Part shown: piece after piece, positions 35,823 through 44,618 of the stretch
Layout: each line of letters opens with the position of its first letter
Position numbering within the stretch: the first letter of the stretch is position 1
DNA from: Jeotgalicoccus marinus DSM 19772
Lineage (GTDB): Bacteria; Bacillota; Bacilli; Staphylococcales; Salinicoccaceae
DNA length: 64,000 nucleotides
Assembly (NCBI RefSeq): GCF_000425825.1
Contig: NZ_AUEE01000010.1
Span: 31,680 to 95,679 of the forward strand
Direction of reading: 5' to 3'
Notes under the pieces: generated by a model
The model's database searches: none
Told to the model about the DNA's origin: nothing
Seen by the model: the letters and a program-made list of their open reading frames with translations, nothing else
Program-made: the position numbers and the translations under genes

Positions 35823-36311
35823 TTGAAGAAAAAGAAAGTTCAAAAGACGAATGCTATGAGACAGTTAGATAAAGAGAAAATCCCTTATTTAATTCACGAA
35901 TATGCTTGGTCAGAGGACCATAAAGATACAGATCGTTCAGTCGACACACTTGAAGTGTCAGAACAAATAATATTTAAGACGCTTGTAGCAGTTGGTAATA
36001 TCACAGGGCCAATTGTTGCTTGTATTCCAGCCAAAAAAGAATTGGATTTAAAGGCACTGGCAAGGGAAAGTGGTAATAAGAAAGTAGACATGTTGCATAT
36101 GAAGGACTTGGAGAAAACGACCGGTTATATTAGAGGCGGTTGCTCACCTATTGGTATGAAGAAAAACTTTCCTACATTTATTGCTATTGAAGCTAAGTCA
36201 CTTGATAAGATGGTTGTATCTGCTGGTAAAAGAGGAATGCAGGTCGAAGTGACACCTGATGATTTACTGAGCATTACTAATGGATCACTCGTAGATATAA
36301 CTGATAAATGA
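35823..36311 (+). CDS. ybaK: Cys-tRNA(Pro) deacylase (YbaK/EbsC family)
   Basis: A 162-residue single-domain editing enzyme: KTNAMRQLDKEKIPY start typical of EbsC/YbaK, the catalytic Lys region VACIPAKKELDLKALA, and GYIRGGCSPIGMKK. It hydrolyses Cys mischarged on tRNA-Pro. TTG at 35823 is chosen because GGAGG lies nine bases before it and relatives begin at this residue; the longer ATG frame at 35784 adds 13 codons upstream of the ribosome site. Single gene. Confidence 0.9.
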   Translation: MKKKKVQKTNAMRQLDKEKIPYLIHEYAWSEDHKDTDRSVDTLEVSEQIIFKTLVAVGNITGPIVACIPAKKELDLKALARESGNKKVDMLHMKDLEKTTGYIRGGCSPIGMKKNFPTFIAIEAKSLDKMVVSAGKRGMQVEVTPDDLLSITNGSLVDITDK

Positions 36312-36340
36312 TTTGGTTACTAAATAAAAATAGAACAACA

Positions 36341-36524
36341 AAAAAAGGGGCTGGGACAAAAACTCTGAATATATAGGGAAATAATAAATTATAATAGAAA
36401 AGCCGAACGTTATACTTCTAGGGGAATATCATCTGCGTGAGACTACAGGCTCACGCGATGCCTTAAGAATTGCTAACGTCCGGCTTATTATATGAAGGGA
36501 ATTGTTTTGTCCCAACCCTTTTTC
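36341..36524. repeat. 184-bp structured intergenic element with GGGGCTGGGACA ends
   Basis: The ends are inverted copies: AAAAAGGGGCTGGGACAAAA (from 36342) and TTTTGTCCCAACCCTTTTT (36505-36523). Inside, AGCCGAACGTTA (36401-36412) pairs with TAACGTCCGGCT (36474-36485), and an apical hairpin GCGTGAG / CTCACGC (36435-36441 with 36450-36456) has an eight-base loop. The nested layout would fold into one long rod. It contains no credible gene. I recall GGGGCTGGGACA-ended intergenic repeats in staphylococci. It could be a mobile miniature element or a small RNA. Confidence 0.75.
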
Positions 36525-36555
36525 AATATTTAAAATTTCAGTTTTCTGCGCTTCC

Positions 36556-38679
36556 TTATGCTTTAGATACGACAATCTCACCATTTTTAATGTGCGCTCT
36601 GACTTGTTCTAAACCATCCGATTCTAATATTAAATCAGTAAGTTGGTCTTCAATTCTATCTTGAATCACCCTTCTCAATGGTCTAGCACCAAAGCGTTTA
36701 TCGTAACCGAGGCTCACTAATTTTTTCTTAGCGTCTTCAGTTACAGTGATGTTAATATCATTTTCCTTAAGTGTCTCTGATAGCTCATTAAGCATTAAAT
36801 CAGTAATTTCCATCAGATTTTCTTCGGACAATTCATTGAAGTTAATAATTGCATCAAATCTGTTTAAGAATTCAGGTTTGAAGTAATCACTTAAGTTCTC
36901 AAGTGTCGTTACTGACTCATGTTGATTCGCATTAAATCCAACACTAGCGTTGTTATCTCCTGTACCAGCGTTACTTGTCATGATGATTACTGTTTCTTTA
37001 AAGCTAACAGTACGACCATGAGAATCAGTAAGCTGACCATCCTCCATAATTTGAAGGAACATATTTTGTACATCAGGGTGTGCCTTTTCAATTTCATCTA
37101 AAAGAATAATTGTATAAGGATTGTGACGTACTTTTTCTGTTAGTTGTCCTGCTTCTTCGTGACCAACGTAACCTGGAGGTGAACCGATAATTTTAGAGAC
37201 AGCATGTTTTTCCATGTACTCAGACATATCTAATCTAATCATAGAGTCTCTTGTACCGAAAATTTCCTCAGCTAATGCTTTGGTTAATTCCGTTTTACCA
37301 ACACCAGTTGGGCCAACGAATAGGAAGGAACCTATTGGACGATATTTAGATTTTAGTCCAGCACGGCTTCTTCTGACCGCTTTCGCTACCTTATCTACCG
37401 CTTGTTCTTGCCCAATTACTTTAGAACTAAGATTTTCACTCAGATGTCTCATCTGATTTTGTTCTTCTGCTTGTATTTTTGTTACAGGAATACCTGTTTT
37501 CTCTTCTACAATTAATTGAATATCTGTGACATCAACATCTAAAGTCTTTTGTTCATCCTCTGCTGCATCTAGTTGTTTTTGTAGTTGTAATTCTTGATAT
37601 TTTAAGTGTGCTGCAGTTTCATAGTCTTCTTGTTCAGCAGCTTCATCTTTTTCTTTAGCAATTTTGTCTAATTTTTGTTTAATAGACTCCGTATCATTTT
37701 CAGCATTAGACAGGTTGAGTCGTGCACCGACTTCATCCATTAAGTCAATTGCCTTATCTGGTAAGAAACGATCTTGAATATATCTATTAGATAAGTTAAC
37801 AAATGCTTCAATTGCATCATCAGAGTAATTGACCTCATGGAATTTTTCATAGCGATCTTTAATACCTTTAAGGATTAATACAGATTCTTCTAAACTTGGT
37901 TCTTTAACAATGATTGGCTGTAAACGACGCTCAAGCGCTGCATCTTTTTCAATTTGACGATATTCTTTTAGCGTTGTTGCACCGATGATCTGTAGTTCAC
38001 CTCGTGCAAGTGCTGGTTTCAGAATGTTACCAGCATCCATTTGTGAACTTTCAGCAGAACCCGCTCCAACGATTTGGTGAATTTCATCTATAAATAAGAT
38101 AACCTCTTTTCGTTCTTTCAATTCAGAGATTAACTGCTTCATACGTTCTTCAAACTGTCCACGCATAGAAGTGTTCGCGACTAGTGATGCGACATCTAAA
38201 ACATAAATTTCTTTGTCCATCAACTTCGTAGGAACGTTGCCCTCAACAATTTTAAGTGCTAAGCCTTCAGCAATGGCAGTTTTACCAACACCAGGTTCAC
38301 CGATGAGTACAGGGTTGTTTTTATTTCTTCTATTAAGTGTTTCAATGACACGTTTAACTTCTTTGTCACGACCAATTACAGGATCAATTTTCCCAGCTCT
38401 CGCCTCGTCGGAAATATTATTACCTAATTGATCTAAAAGTCCGTCTCTATTGCTTTCTTCTCTTGTTCTAGTGCTCGTTGCACTGTTTCCTTGTCCGTTA
38501 AAGTATTTATTGTTATTCATTGCATTATTTTGACCTTTAAAGAAATCGTTAGAGTTCATCATTTGTCCTTGGATTTCTTGGAAACAGCTGTCACATAAAT
38601 GAACCTGCATTTTTTGGTTATTAAAATTCATTGCAAGGTTAACATTTGCTTCGTTAATACTACAATTTTGACATTTCAT
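36556..38679 (-). CDS. clpE: ATP-dependent Clp protease ATPase ClpE
   Basis: A 707-residue Hsp100 protein. The N-terminal zinc finger (Cys3, Cys6 and a second CxxC near residues 29-32) and no ClpN repeat distinguish ClpE. AAA-1: Walker A GEPGVGKT, Walker [11 protein letters not shown]. Middle UVR-like coiled coil ([16 protein letters not shown]). AAA-2: [19 protein letters not shown]. It unfolds damaged proteins for ClpP under heat or disulfide stress. Strong GGAGG before ATG. Upstream region carries three CtsR boxes, so it belongs to the CtsR regulon. Confidence 0.93.
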   Translation of the reverse strand: MKCQNCSINEANVNLAMNFNNQKMQVHLCDSCFQEIQGQMMNSNDFFKGQNNAMNNNKYFNGQGNSATSTRTREESNRDGLLDQLGNNISDEARAGKIDPVIGRDKEVKRVIETLNRRNKNNPVLIGEPGVGKTAIAEGLALKIVEGNVPTKLMDKEIYVLDVASLVANTSMRGQFEERMKQLISELKERKEVILFIDEIHQIVGAGSAESSQMDAGNILKPALARGELQIIGATTLKEYRQIEKDAALERRLQPIIVKEPSLEESVLILKGIKDRYEKFHEVNYSDDAIEAFVNLSNRYIQDRFLPDKAIDLMDEVGARLNLSNAENDTESIKQKLDKIAKEKDEAAEQEDYETAAHLKYQELQLQKQLDAAEDEQKTLDVDVTDIQLIVEEKTGIPVTKIQAEEQNQMRHLSENLSSKVIGQEQAVDKVAKAVRRSRAGLKSKYRPIGSFLFVGPTGVGKTELTKALAEEIFGTRDSMIRLDMSEYMEKHAVSKIIGSPPGYVGHEEAGQLTEKVRHNPYTIILLDEIEKAHPDVQNMFLQIMEDGQLTDSHGRTVSFKETVIIMTSNAGTGDNNASVGFNANQHESVTTLENLSDYFKPEFLNRFDAIINFNELSEENLMEITDLMLNELSETLKENDINITVTEDAKKKLVSLGYDKRFGARPLRRVIQDRIEDQLTDLILESDGLEQVRAHIKNGEIVVSKA

Positions 38680-38720
38680 GTGTGTTTCCTCCTTTTAAAA
38701 GTGTTTCAATCATAGTTCGT

Positions 38721-38872
38721 TTTGACTTTGACTATATTTGACTATGTTTATAGTATAAAGCCTGATATCAGTGACTTCAAATTATGTGCTTATCAAATTT
38801 ATAATCATACCGAGAAGTTTGACTATCTTTGACTTATGATTTTATTATACATTGACCTTGTTTGACTTTCAA
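38721..38872 (-). promoter_or_regulatory. Two promoters and three CtsR operators of clpE
   Basis: On the minus strand: P1 TTGAAA-17-TATAAT (complement of 38844-38872) and P2 TTGAAG-17-TATACT (complement of 38752-38780). CtsR boxes (consensus RGTCAAANANRGTCAAA, read on minus): 38727-38743, 38818-38834 and 38851-38867. The last fills the P1 spacer. An extra half-site TTTGAC is at 38721. Such multiple boxes give tight repression released by heat or thiol stress. Confidence 0.85.
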
Positions 38873-38889
38873 GTTTTTTATACTTTTTC

Positions 38890-38938
38890 TTTACAAAATC
38901 TATCTTCGTATGTATAGTTGATTACACAACTAATCAAC
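38890..38938 (+). promoter_or_regulatory. Promoter and operator of the second GntR-ABC operon
   Basis: TTTACA (38890-38895) and TATAGT (38913-38918) are 17 bases apart. An exact inverted repeat GTTGATTA-CACAAC-TAATCAAC (38917-38938) overlaps the -10 and start point, the position expected for autorepression by a GntR dimer. Confidence 0.65.
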
Positions 38939-38964
38939 CACTCATCAAAAGGGGGTCTTCATGT

Positions 38965-39333
38965 GTGAAAGCAGTACTAGATGACTCAAAACCTATATTC
39001 CAACAAATACACGAAATGATAGAGGACGACATAATTGAAGGTGAACTCCAAGAAGGTGACCAAATCCCCTCAACGACGGAGATTTCGAAATTCTATCAAG
39101 TTAACCGTGCAACTGCACAGAAAGGTCTCACTGTCCTTGTTGAAGAAGGATATGCTTATAAACAACGTGGTCTCGGTATATTCGTCTCTAAAGATGCCCG
39201 GTCTAAATTATTAGAGAAGAGAAAAAATGAATTTAGAAAGCAATATATTAAACCTATGTTAGAAGAATCTAAACGCTTAGATATGGGGCTTGATGAAGTG
39301 ATTAAGTTTTTAAAGGAGGATAATAATGATTAA
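38965..39333 (+). CDS. GntR-family regulator (YtrA/PmtR-like)
   Basis: A 122-residue short GntR protein: winged helix (IFQQIHEMIEDDIIEG, PSTTEISKFYQVNRATAQKGL) plus a short helical tail. The start is GTG; GGGGG lies upstream at a spacing of about 13 bases and no in-frame ATG is available. It overlaps the ATPase gene by eight bases. With the ATPase and permease it forms a compact operon resembling the first part of the staphylococcal pmtRABCD exporter or ytrABC, but only one ATPase/permease pair is present. Confidence 0.82.
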   Translation: MKAVLDDSKPIFQQIHEMIEDDIIEGELQEGDQIPSTTEISKFYQVNRATAQKGLTVLVEEGYAYKQRGLGIFVSKDARSKLLEKRKNEFRKQYIKPMLEESKRLDMGLDEVIKFLKEDNND

Positions 39334-40207
39334 TTTAGACAATGTCGCATTTGCTTATGACAACAAATATATTTTAAAAGATATCAATCTTATAGAAAAT
39401 AATCCGGTCATTATTGGTTTATGGGGAAGGAATGGTTCTGGTAAAACAACCCTTATGAAACTATTGTCAGGTTTAGAACACCCGACTTCTGGCACGGTCC
39501 ATGTCGATGGTGAAATACCTTACAATAATATTGAAGCGATGAACCATGTTGCATTTATGCAAGAAGACCACCCTTATAGTGACTTGTGGAATGTTAATGA
39601 CGCCTTAAACTACGCATCAAATTTTAATGATAAGTGGGATCAAGCTTTAGCTGATCAATTAATAGAAATTTTTCAACTTCCAAGAAAGAAAAAAATTCGT
39701 AAATTTTCTAAAGGTATGAAGACGATGTTAACTATCGCAATCGGACTCGCGAGTAAAGCACCCGTAACAATTTTCGATGAGCCATCAAACGGTTTAGATG
39801 CGCATATGAGAAAGCAATTCTACGATATCCTACTCGATTCATTTGAAGAAGATCCAAGGGTGATTCTCTTATCAACACACCATATTGAAGAAGTTGAACC
39901 ACTGTGTGAAAAAATTGCAATTATAGATAACAATACGCTTCTAACCTATCAGGATACGGAATCACTTAAGACACGTGGTGTTCACTTAAGCGGTACAAGT
40001 GATGCTGTGAATGCTATTGCAGAACAGTACACAATTTTAGAAGAACGAAAGCTCGGCAAACAGCTCAACGTTATGATTGATGCACCGTATACAGAAGCAT
40101 TAAAGCAAGAAGCTTTTTCTCACGGTGTTTCTATAGAAAAAGCTCCCTTCCAAGATTATCTAGTCAATTTAACTAAAAAGGAGGCAAAATTACATGCACA
40201 CGCTTAA
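39326..40207 (+). CDS. ABC transporter ATPase
   Basis: A 293-residue ATPase with Walker A GLWGRNGSGKTT, a variant signature FSKGMKTM, Walker B VTIFDEPSNGLD and switch STHHIEE. The C-terminal 80 residues are of exporter type. The start overlaps the regulator gene, and the stop overlaps the permease start by 14 bases. Drives the following permease; substrate unknown, plausibly a membrane-active peptide or lipid. Confidence 0.88.
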   Translation: MINLDNVAFAYDNKYILKDINLIENNPVIIGLWGRNGSGKTTLMKLLSGLEHPTSGTVHVDGEIPYNNIEAMNHVAFMQEDHPYSDLWNVNDALNYASNFNDKWDQALADQLIEIFQLPRKKKIRKFSKGMKTMLTIAIGLASKAPVTIFDEPSNGLDAHMRKQFYDILLDSFEEDPRVILLSTHHIEEVEPLCEKIAIIDNNTLLTYQDTESLKTRGVHLSGTSDAVNAIAEQYTILEERKLGKQLNVMIDAPYTEALKQEAFSHGVSIEKAPFQDYLVNLTKKEAKLHAHA

Positions 40208-40895
40208 TGGTCCTTTTAAAATCGTCGCAAAAGAAACTGGCATAACATTTTATATTAGTATTTTTGTTACAGTCGCCATTTTTGCTCTCTTTATTTTTTT
40301 AAGCTCGTTATCATCTGGCGCTAATAGTGTTGGCGCACTTTTCGGTCCCTTTTATATAGTGTTTCTGACACTGCCATTTATATTCTTTAAAGCGTATCGA
40401 TTCATACTCGGCTTAGGCGGAACTAGAACTCAGTTTGTGTTATCAGCTTACCTATCAAGCATTTTATTTATAATAGCTGCATCAGTCGTACTGACTTTAT
40501 TACACTTTATAGGGACAAATTTATTCGAGGATTCTTATTCTGTGTTTCACATGGCAGACATTTTAACTGACGCAAATATATTTATGTACTTTTGGATAGA
40601 TTTCCTATGGCTATTCATTCTATTTGGTATCGGAATGTTTGCACAAGTTATCAATTTTAATATGGGAACAATGCGAACATTGATACTGCTTGGCCTAGTT
40701 ATACTCGCTTCAATTTCAATCTACTTCTATATTGATTTTGGACCACTGTTTGAATTCATCATGACAGACTACACATTATTCATTCATATACTTGCAGGCG
40801 GATCACTAATCCTACTCGTCCTGTCATACTTCATGATGAGAAATGCGCCATTAGAACGTGGAGATCGTAAAATCGTTAAACCTTCAATTAAATAG
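40194..40895 (+). CDS. ABC exporter permease, six helices
   Basis: A 233-residue integral membrane protein with six predicted helices and short loops, the usual form of ABC-2-like permeases beside GntR-controlled ATPases. GGAGG precedes ATG. It ends the operon; a strong terminator begins seven bases after the stop. No motif reveals the substrate. Confidence 0.75.
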   Translation: MHTLNGPFKIVAKETGITFYISIFVTVAIFALFIFLSSLSSGANSVGALFGPFYIVFLTLPFIFFKAYRFILGLGGTRTQFVLSAYLSSILFIIAASVVLTLLHFIGTNLFEDSYSVFHMADILTDANIFMYFWIDFLWLFILFGIGMFAQVINFNMGTMRTLILLGLVILASISIYFYIDFGPLFEFIMTDYTLFIHILAGGSLILLVLSYFMMRNAPLERGDRKIVKPSIK

Positions 40896-40902
40896 TAAGA
40901 TA

Positions 40903-40945
40903 AAATCCGTACATGTAGTCACGATCACATGTACGGATTTCTTTT
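40903..40945. terminator. Terminator of the second GntR-ABC operon (bidirectional)
   Basis: Exact 14-bp stem AAATCCGTACATGT / ACATGTACGGATTT, ten-base loop, T-rich exit on plus and, on minus, a run into the gene end at 40944. Confidence 0.9.
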
Positions 40946-41366
40946 ATCGTAATTCTATTGTTAATATAAGCGATTTACCACTGACCTCACTAGTCATTTT
41001 TACTTGTTCTTCATCTGAAGTGTCTATGACCGCTTCACCGGATAGATGGTTTTCATCTCTATAAAAAAACTTCACTTTGTCTATACTAAAGAAATCGTGC
41101 TCTAGCATAGCGACCATACTATTAAGATGATCAAATTCTGAGTAATTCTCATATTCTAGTAGCTCTTTATTTCTTTCCTTAGTAAATTCTTCTAATGAGG
41201 CTCTATTAATATGCATTTTTAATAATGATTCTGAAATTTCTAAGTCATCAAAATGTTTACGATCAATCGACAGTCTTTTTTCTCCCAGACCGACAATGTC
41301 ATCAATATACGTAATTGTATGAATGGTTACATCTTCTAATTTTGAATTATCTAATAGTTGAGTCAT
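40944..41366 (-). CDS. Conserved-looking protein, unknown
   Basis: A 140-residue acidic soluble protein, probably alpha/beta, without signal peptide or membrane helices; the end (GKSLILTIELR) looks like a closing beta strand. AGGAAT is the only weak ribosome site before ATG. It starts 17 bases after the dioxygenase gene, so it is likely its co-transcribed partner. I recognise no family. Confidence 0.6.
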   Translation of the reverse strand: MTQLLDNSKLEDVTIHTITYIDDIVGLGEKRLSIDRKHFDDLEISESLLKMHINRASLEEFTKERNKELLEYENYSEFDHLNSMVAMLEHDFFSIDKVKFFYRDENHLSGEAVIDTSDEEQVKMTSEVSGKSLILTIELR

Positions 41367-41383
41367 TTGAAATTCCTCACATT

Positions 41384-42331
41384 TTATTCAATAAATGATA
41401 GTTTGATTAAATCTTCTTCTATTTGTGTTCTTTTCTCTTCTAGGAATGGCGGTAAGTCTAAGTGATTTCCTAGTGATTTATTCGCTTCATCCTCTGTCAT
41501 TCCGGGGCCATCTAAAGTTGCAATTTCAAACATTATGCCGTTTGATTCTCTGAAATACATACTCTTAAAAAAGTGACTGTCAATGACACCAGTTGAGCGA
41601 AAGCCCCTCTTCGTTACCCTCTCATGCCAAAACTCGAGCTCATCATCATTTCGAACATTAATCGCTAGATGATGTACACTGCCACGCCCTTGTTTTTCTC
41701 TTGGTCCATCTTTGTAAACAGTTAAAATTTCACCTTCATGACTACCATTTTTCGGTCTATAAAGACGTTGGTTGTCACCACCTGCTACCTTTTTATAATC
41801 GAACAGTTCAATCAGTGTTTTTTCAAGCTTATCCAATCGTTTTGCCGTCAACTCAACTGTCCCCATACTAATAATTTGGTGTTCTAGAGGGACTGCTGAG
41901 TCTTCCCAAGGAAGATAGTTCCCGTCGACTTGGTCTGCCACTTGAAGGACTAAATGTAAGCCATCTGGATCTGCAAACGGTAAGCCTCTTCTACCTGCGA
42001 ACTGTTTGATACTACCGTATTCTACCCCATATTCGTCAAAGCGTTGTTGCCAATAACTTAAAGCCGCTTCGTCTTTAACCAATAAGCCAATTTTAGTTAT
42101 CGCATTGGTGCCTTTATGTGTCTGTCCGATATTAGGCATTTCAAAAAAGGTAAGTTCAGTACCTGGTGTCCCCTTCTTATCGCCAAAAAATATATGATAC
42201 ATAGACGGATCATCTTGATTGACTGTTACTTTTAAACGTCTTAAACCGAGCACTTCATTGTAAAATCGATTATTCTCTTCTGCATCTTTTGTCATCATTG
42301 AAATATGGTGATGTCCGAGTACTGAATTCAT
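41384..42331 (-). CDS. VOC-family ring-cleaving dioxygenase (MhqO-like)
   Basis: A 315-residue protein with two tandem vicinal-oxygen-chelate domains. Metal ligands can be placed at HHISMMT (N-terminal) and SVHHLAIN plus the Glu in GIMFEIAT (C-terminal). Paralogues MhqA/E/O in Bacillus and MhqE in S. aureus are induced by quinones and diamide and open catechol or quinol rings. It follows a DMT exporter gene after 10 bases, so detoxification of an aromatic or electrophile is a fair reading. No MarR regulator (MhqR) is adjacent. Confidence 0.85.
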   Translation of the reverse strand: MNSVLGHHHISMMTKDAEENNRFYNEVLGLRRLKVTVNQDDPSMYHIFFGDKKGTPGTELTFFEMPNIGQTHKGTNAITKIGLLVKDEAALSYWQQRFDEYGVEYGSIKQFAGRRGLPFADPDGLHLVLQVADQVDGNYLPWEDSAVPLEHQIISMGTVELTAKRLDKLEKTLIELFDYKKVAGGDNQRLYRPKNGSHEGEILTVYKDGPREKQGRGSVHHLAINVRNDDELEFWHERVTKRGFRSTGVIDSHFFKSMYFRESNGIMFEIATLDGPGMTEDEANKSLGNHLDLPPFLEEKRTQIEEDLIKLSFIE

Positions 42332-42341
42332 ATAAATCCTC

Positions 42342-43277
42342 CTAGAATAAGTTAATTAAAACTACACCGACCAGCATAACGATTAAACCAAGCACTTGGA
42401 TTGGAGCTGTTGGTGTTTTAACTGAACGGAACAATCCAAATTGTTGCACGAGTATACTGCCTGTAATTTGTCCAAATAGAACGAGTACAACGGTTGGGCC
42501 GGTACCGATGATACCGACTAGTAAAATATTAATCGATACGTAGCAGGCACCAAATGCACCACCTAACCAAACCCAAAGAGGTGCTTTCTCGGTAAATGGT
42601 CGACTCACGGGCTTCAGGTTTTTATCGATAAAAATTACTAGCAGAAACAGAATAATTGTTCCTACTAAAAATGATAGGAATGCACCTGTTAGTGGTGAGT
42701 TTACTGCGACACCAAGCTGGCCGTTGACTGCCGCTTGAACAGCGAGCATAGCTCCGCCAAATAAGCCAACCGCACGCCATGGATTCTTATTAATATTACT
42801 ATCGGTATCTTTCGTTAATTTACGATTTATTAAGGCATCTCTCAGGACGACAGCAAATACTACGCCGATAAGTATAAGAATGACGCCAACAAATCGGTTT
42901 AAACCGAATGGTAACATCGTAGACCGAAACCAACCAAAATGGTCAATCAACATGCTTGTAATAATCATTCCAATAATCGGCATCACTGCAGTTTCTATAC
43001 TGCCGATCTTAGGGAAGATGATGATATTTCCTGTTAATGCAATCACACCACAAAGTCCACCAAGCCATATCCACCAAGGATGATTTGTTATAATCTCAAA
43101 GGTAGGAAATAATGGTAGGCCCTGTGAGATTACCACCAGAGCCAAGAGTATGGTCCCGACTAAAAATGACAACATAGAAGCTATGTAAGGAGAGAAAACG
43201 TAATTTCTCAGTTGTGAATTGACAGCGGACTGAAAGGACATTCCACTACCTATTACAATGCCTAGTATTCCTATCAT
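42342..43277 (-). CDS. DMT-family (YdcZ/DUF606 duplicated) transporter
   Basis: A 311-residue protein of about ten helices made of two similar halves, each with VNSQLRNYVFSPYIASMLSFLVG or VNGQLGVAVNSPLTGAFLSF-like wording and a WVWLGG/WIWLGG turn. This is the fused DUF606/YdcZ type of drug/metabolite transporter. Substrate unknown. First gene of a three-gene unit with the VOC dioxygenase. Confidence 0.8.
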   Translation of the reverse strand: MIGILGIVIGSGMSFQSAVNSQLRNYVFSPYIASMLSFLVGTILLALVVISQGLPLFPTFEIITNHPWWIWLGGLCGVIALTGNIIIFPKIGSIETAVMPIIGMIITSMLIDHFGWFRSTMLPFGLNRFVGVILILIGVVFAVVLRDALINRKLTKDTDSNINKNPWRAVGLFGGAMLAVQAAVNGQLGVAVNSPLTGAFLSFLVGTIILFLLVIFIDKNLKPVSRPFTEKAPLWVWLGGAFGACYVSINILLVGIIGTGPTVVLVLFGQITGSILVQQFGLFRSVKTPTAPIQVLGLIVMLVGVVLINLF

Positions 43278-43319
43278 GTTCTCATCCCCTGTATTTTCCT
43301 TTATGGTATCACGATTTCA

Positions 43320-43350
43320 AAAAGAAATCCCTTTTGGAAACCAAAAGGGA
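43320..43350 (-). terminator. Terminator of dus
   Basis: Exact 10-bp stem TCCCTTTTGG / CCAAAAGGGA with a three-base loop; on minus it exits into TTTCTTTTT. Confidence 0.9.
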
Positions 43351-43359
43351 CAAATCGTC

Positions 43360-44322
43360 TTACTTATTATTTTGAAATTCATCTAGTAGAACACGTACCT
43401 CATCTGTAGTTTCTGTACTCATCAGTTGATTTCTAAGTTCCCCTGCACCACGTATACCTTTAACGTAGATTTTAAAGAAACGACGGAGCGGCTTAAATAG
43501 TCTCGGCTCATCTTTTGAATACTTATCAAAAAGATCTAAGTGTAATCTTAAAAGATCGAGCAGTTCTTCAGGGCTATGTTCCTTTGGTTCAACTTCAAAA
43601 GCGAATGGGTTCGTGAATATTCCGCGACCAATCATCACACCATCCACGCCATACTTACGAACGAGTTCAAGACCTGTCTTTCTATCCGGTATATCGCCGT
43701 TAATTGTAAGTAGCGTATTCGGCGCAACTTCATCACGAAGTGCTTTAATTTCACCAATTAATTCCCAATGTGCATCGACTTTACTCATTTCACGTCTCGT
43801 TCTTAAATGAATCGATAAGTTTGCGATATCTTGTTCTAGAACATGCCTTAACCAGTCTCTCCATTCATCAATATCTGTATAGCCTAATCGTGTTTTTACA
43901 CTGACTGGAAGTCCACCAGCTTTAGCTTCTTGAATGATTTCTGCTGCGACTTCTGGTCTTAAAATCAATCCAGAACCACGACCTTTTGTTGCGACATTCG
44001 GTACTGGACACCCCATATTGATATCGACACCTTTAAAGCCCATTTCTGCCATGCCGATACTCATTTCTCTAAAATGTTCAGGCTTATCGCCCCAAATATG
44101 TGCAACAATCGGTTGCTCATCTTCCGTAAACGTCAATCTGCCTCTTACGCTGTGTATGCCTTCAGGATGGCAAAAACTTTCCGTATTCGTAAACTCTGTA
44201 AAATAAACATCAGGTGCACTCGCTTTTGCAACAACATGTCTAAAGACAACATCAGTGACGTCTTCCATTGGTGCAAGCACAAAAAATGGACGCGGTAGCG
44301 TCTGCCAAAAATTTTCTTTCAT
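43360..44322 (-). CDS. dus: tRNA-dihydrouridine synthase
   Basis: A 320-residue FMN enzyme: APMEDVTD at the N-terminus, [11 protein letters not shown] with the catalytic Cys, VKTRLGY, IHLRTR in place of the more usual HGR motif, and DGVMIGRG near the C-terminal FMN phosphate site. It reduces specific uridines in the tRNA D-loop. The HLRTR form occurs in one Firmicutes subgroup. Single gene; the upstream gap holds a separate small transcript. Confidence 0.9.
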   Translation of the reverse strand: MKENFWQTLPRPFFVLAPMEDVTDVVFRHVVAKASAPDVYFTEFTNTESFCHPEGIHSVRGRLTFTEDEQPIVAHIWGDKPEHFREMSIGMAEMGFKGVDINMGCPVPNVATKGRGSGLILRPEVAAEIIQEAKAGGLPVSVKTRLGYTDIDEWRDWLRHVLEQDIANLSIHLRTRREMSKVDAHWELIGEIKALRDEVAPNTLLTINGDIPDRKTGLELVRKYGVDGVMIGRGIFTNPFAFEVEPKEHSPEELLDLLRLHLDLFDKYSKDEPRLFKPLRRFFKIYVKGIRGAGELRNQLMSTETTDEVRVLLDEFQNNK

Positions 44323-44404
44323 ATATGTCTAACCTTCTTATCTTTAAAATATCTCGTATAATCCATGATGAATATTACCACATAATACCTAATTAGACAA
44401 AGCA

Positions 44405-44438
44405 ATGAAAACACCTGCAAATCGATGTCTGCAGGTGT
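44405..44438 (-). terminator. Terminator after the 28-residue microprotein
   Basis: Exact 9-bp stem ACACCTGCA (44411-44419) / TGCAGGTGT (44430-44438), ten-base loop; on minus it exits into TTTTC. Confidence 0.8.
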
Positions 44439-44449
44439 GAGTTCCGAGT

Positions 44450-44536
44450 CTACACTCCACCCAGTGATAAGAACACTGTAAATAGTAGAAGTGCTACGAG
44501 CACTATGGTTAAGAATAATAAATACCACTTATTCAT
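44450..44536 (-). CDS. 28-residue single-helix membrane microprotein
   Basis: Twenty-eight codons plus TAG. The peptide begins MNKWYLLFLTIVLVALLL and ends LSLGGV: a short basic start then one uninterrupted hydrophobic helix. AGGAG lies seven bases before ATG, a TATAAT lies about 30 bases further up, and a good terminator begins 12 bases after the stop. Promoter-like, ribosome-site and terminator signals around so small a frame make chance unlikely. Could be a membrane-complex regulator or a type I toxin-like peptide; no antisense RNA signal was identified. Confidence 0.65.
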   Translation of the reverse strand: MNKWYLLFLTIVLVALLLFTVFLSLGGV

Positions 44537-44577
44537 ACTTAGTCTCCTTTAACTAGCCGTATATCAATTATACATGA

Positions 44578-44613
44578 TAAGAAATCACTCCAGAGTAAAT
44601 ATGGAGTGATTTC
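44578..44613 (-). terminator. Terminator of the DHA2 exporter gene
   Basis: Exact 12-bp stem GAAATCACTCCA / TGGAGTGATTTC with a nine-base loop. Confidence 0.85.
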
Positions 44614-44618
44614 GCTAA

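Noticed and set aside
44319..44528. 69-codon minus-strand frame overlapping the microprotein
   Set aside because: It has no ribosome site, runs through a terminator stem and into dus; the 28-codon frame in another phase has all the signals.
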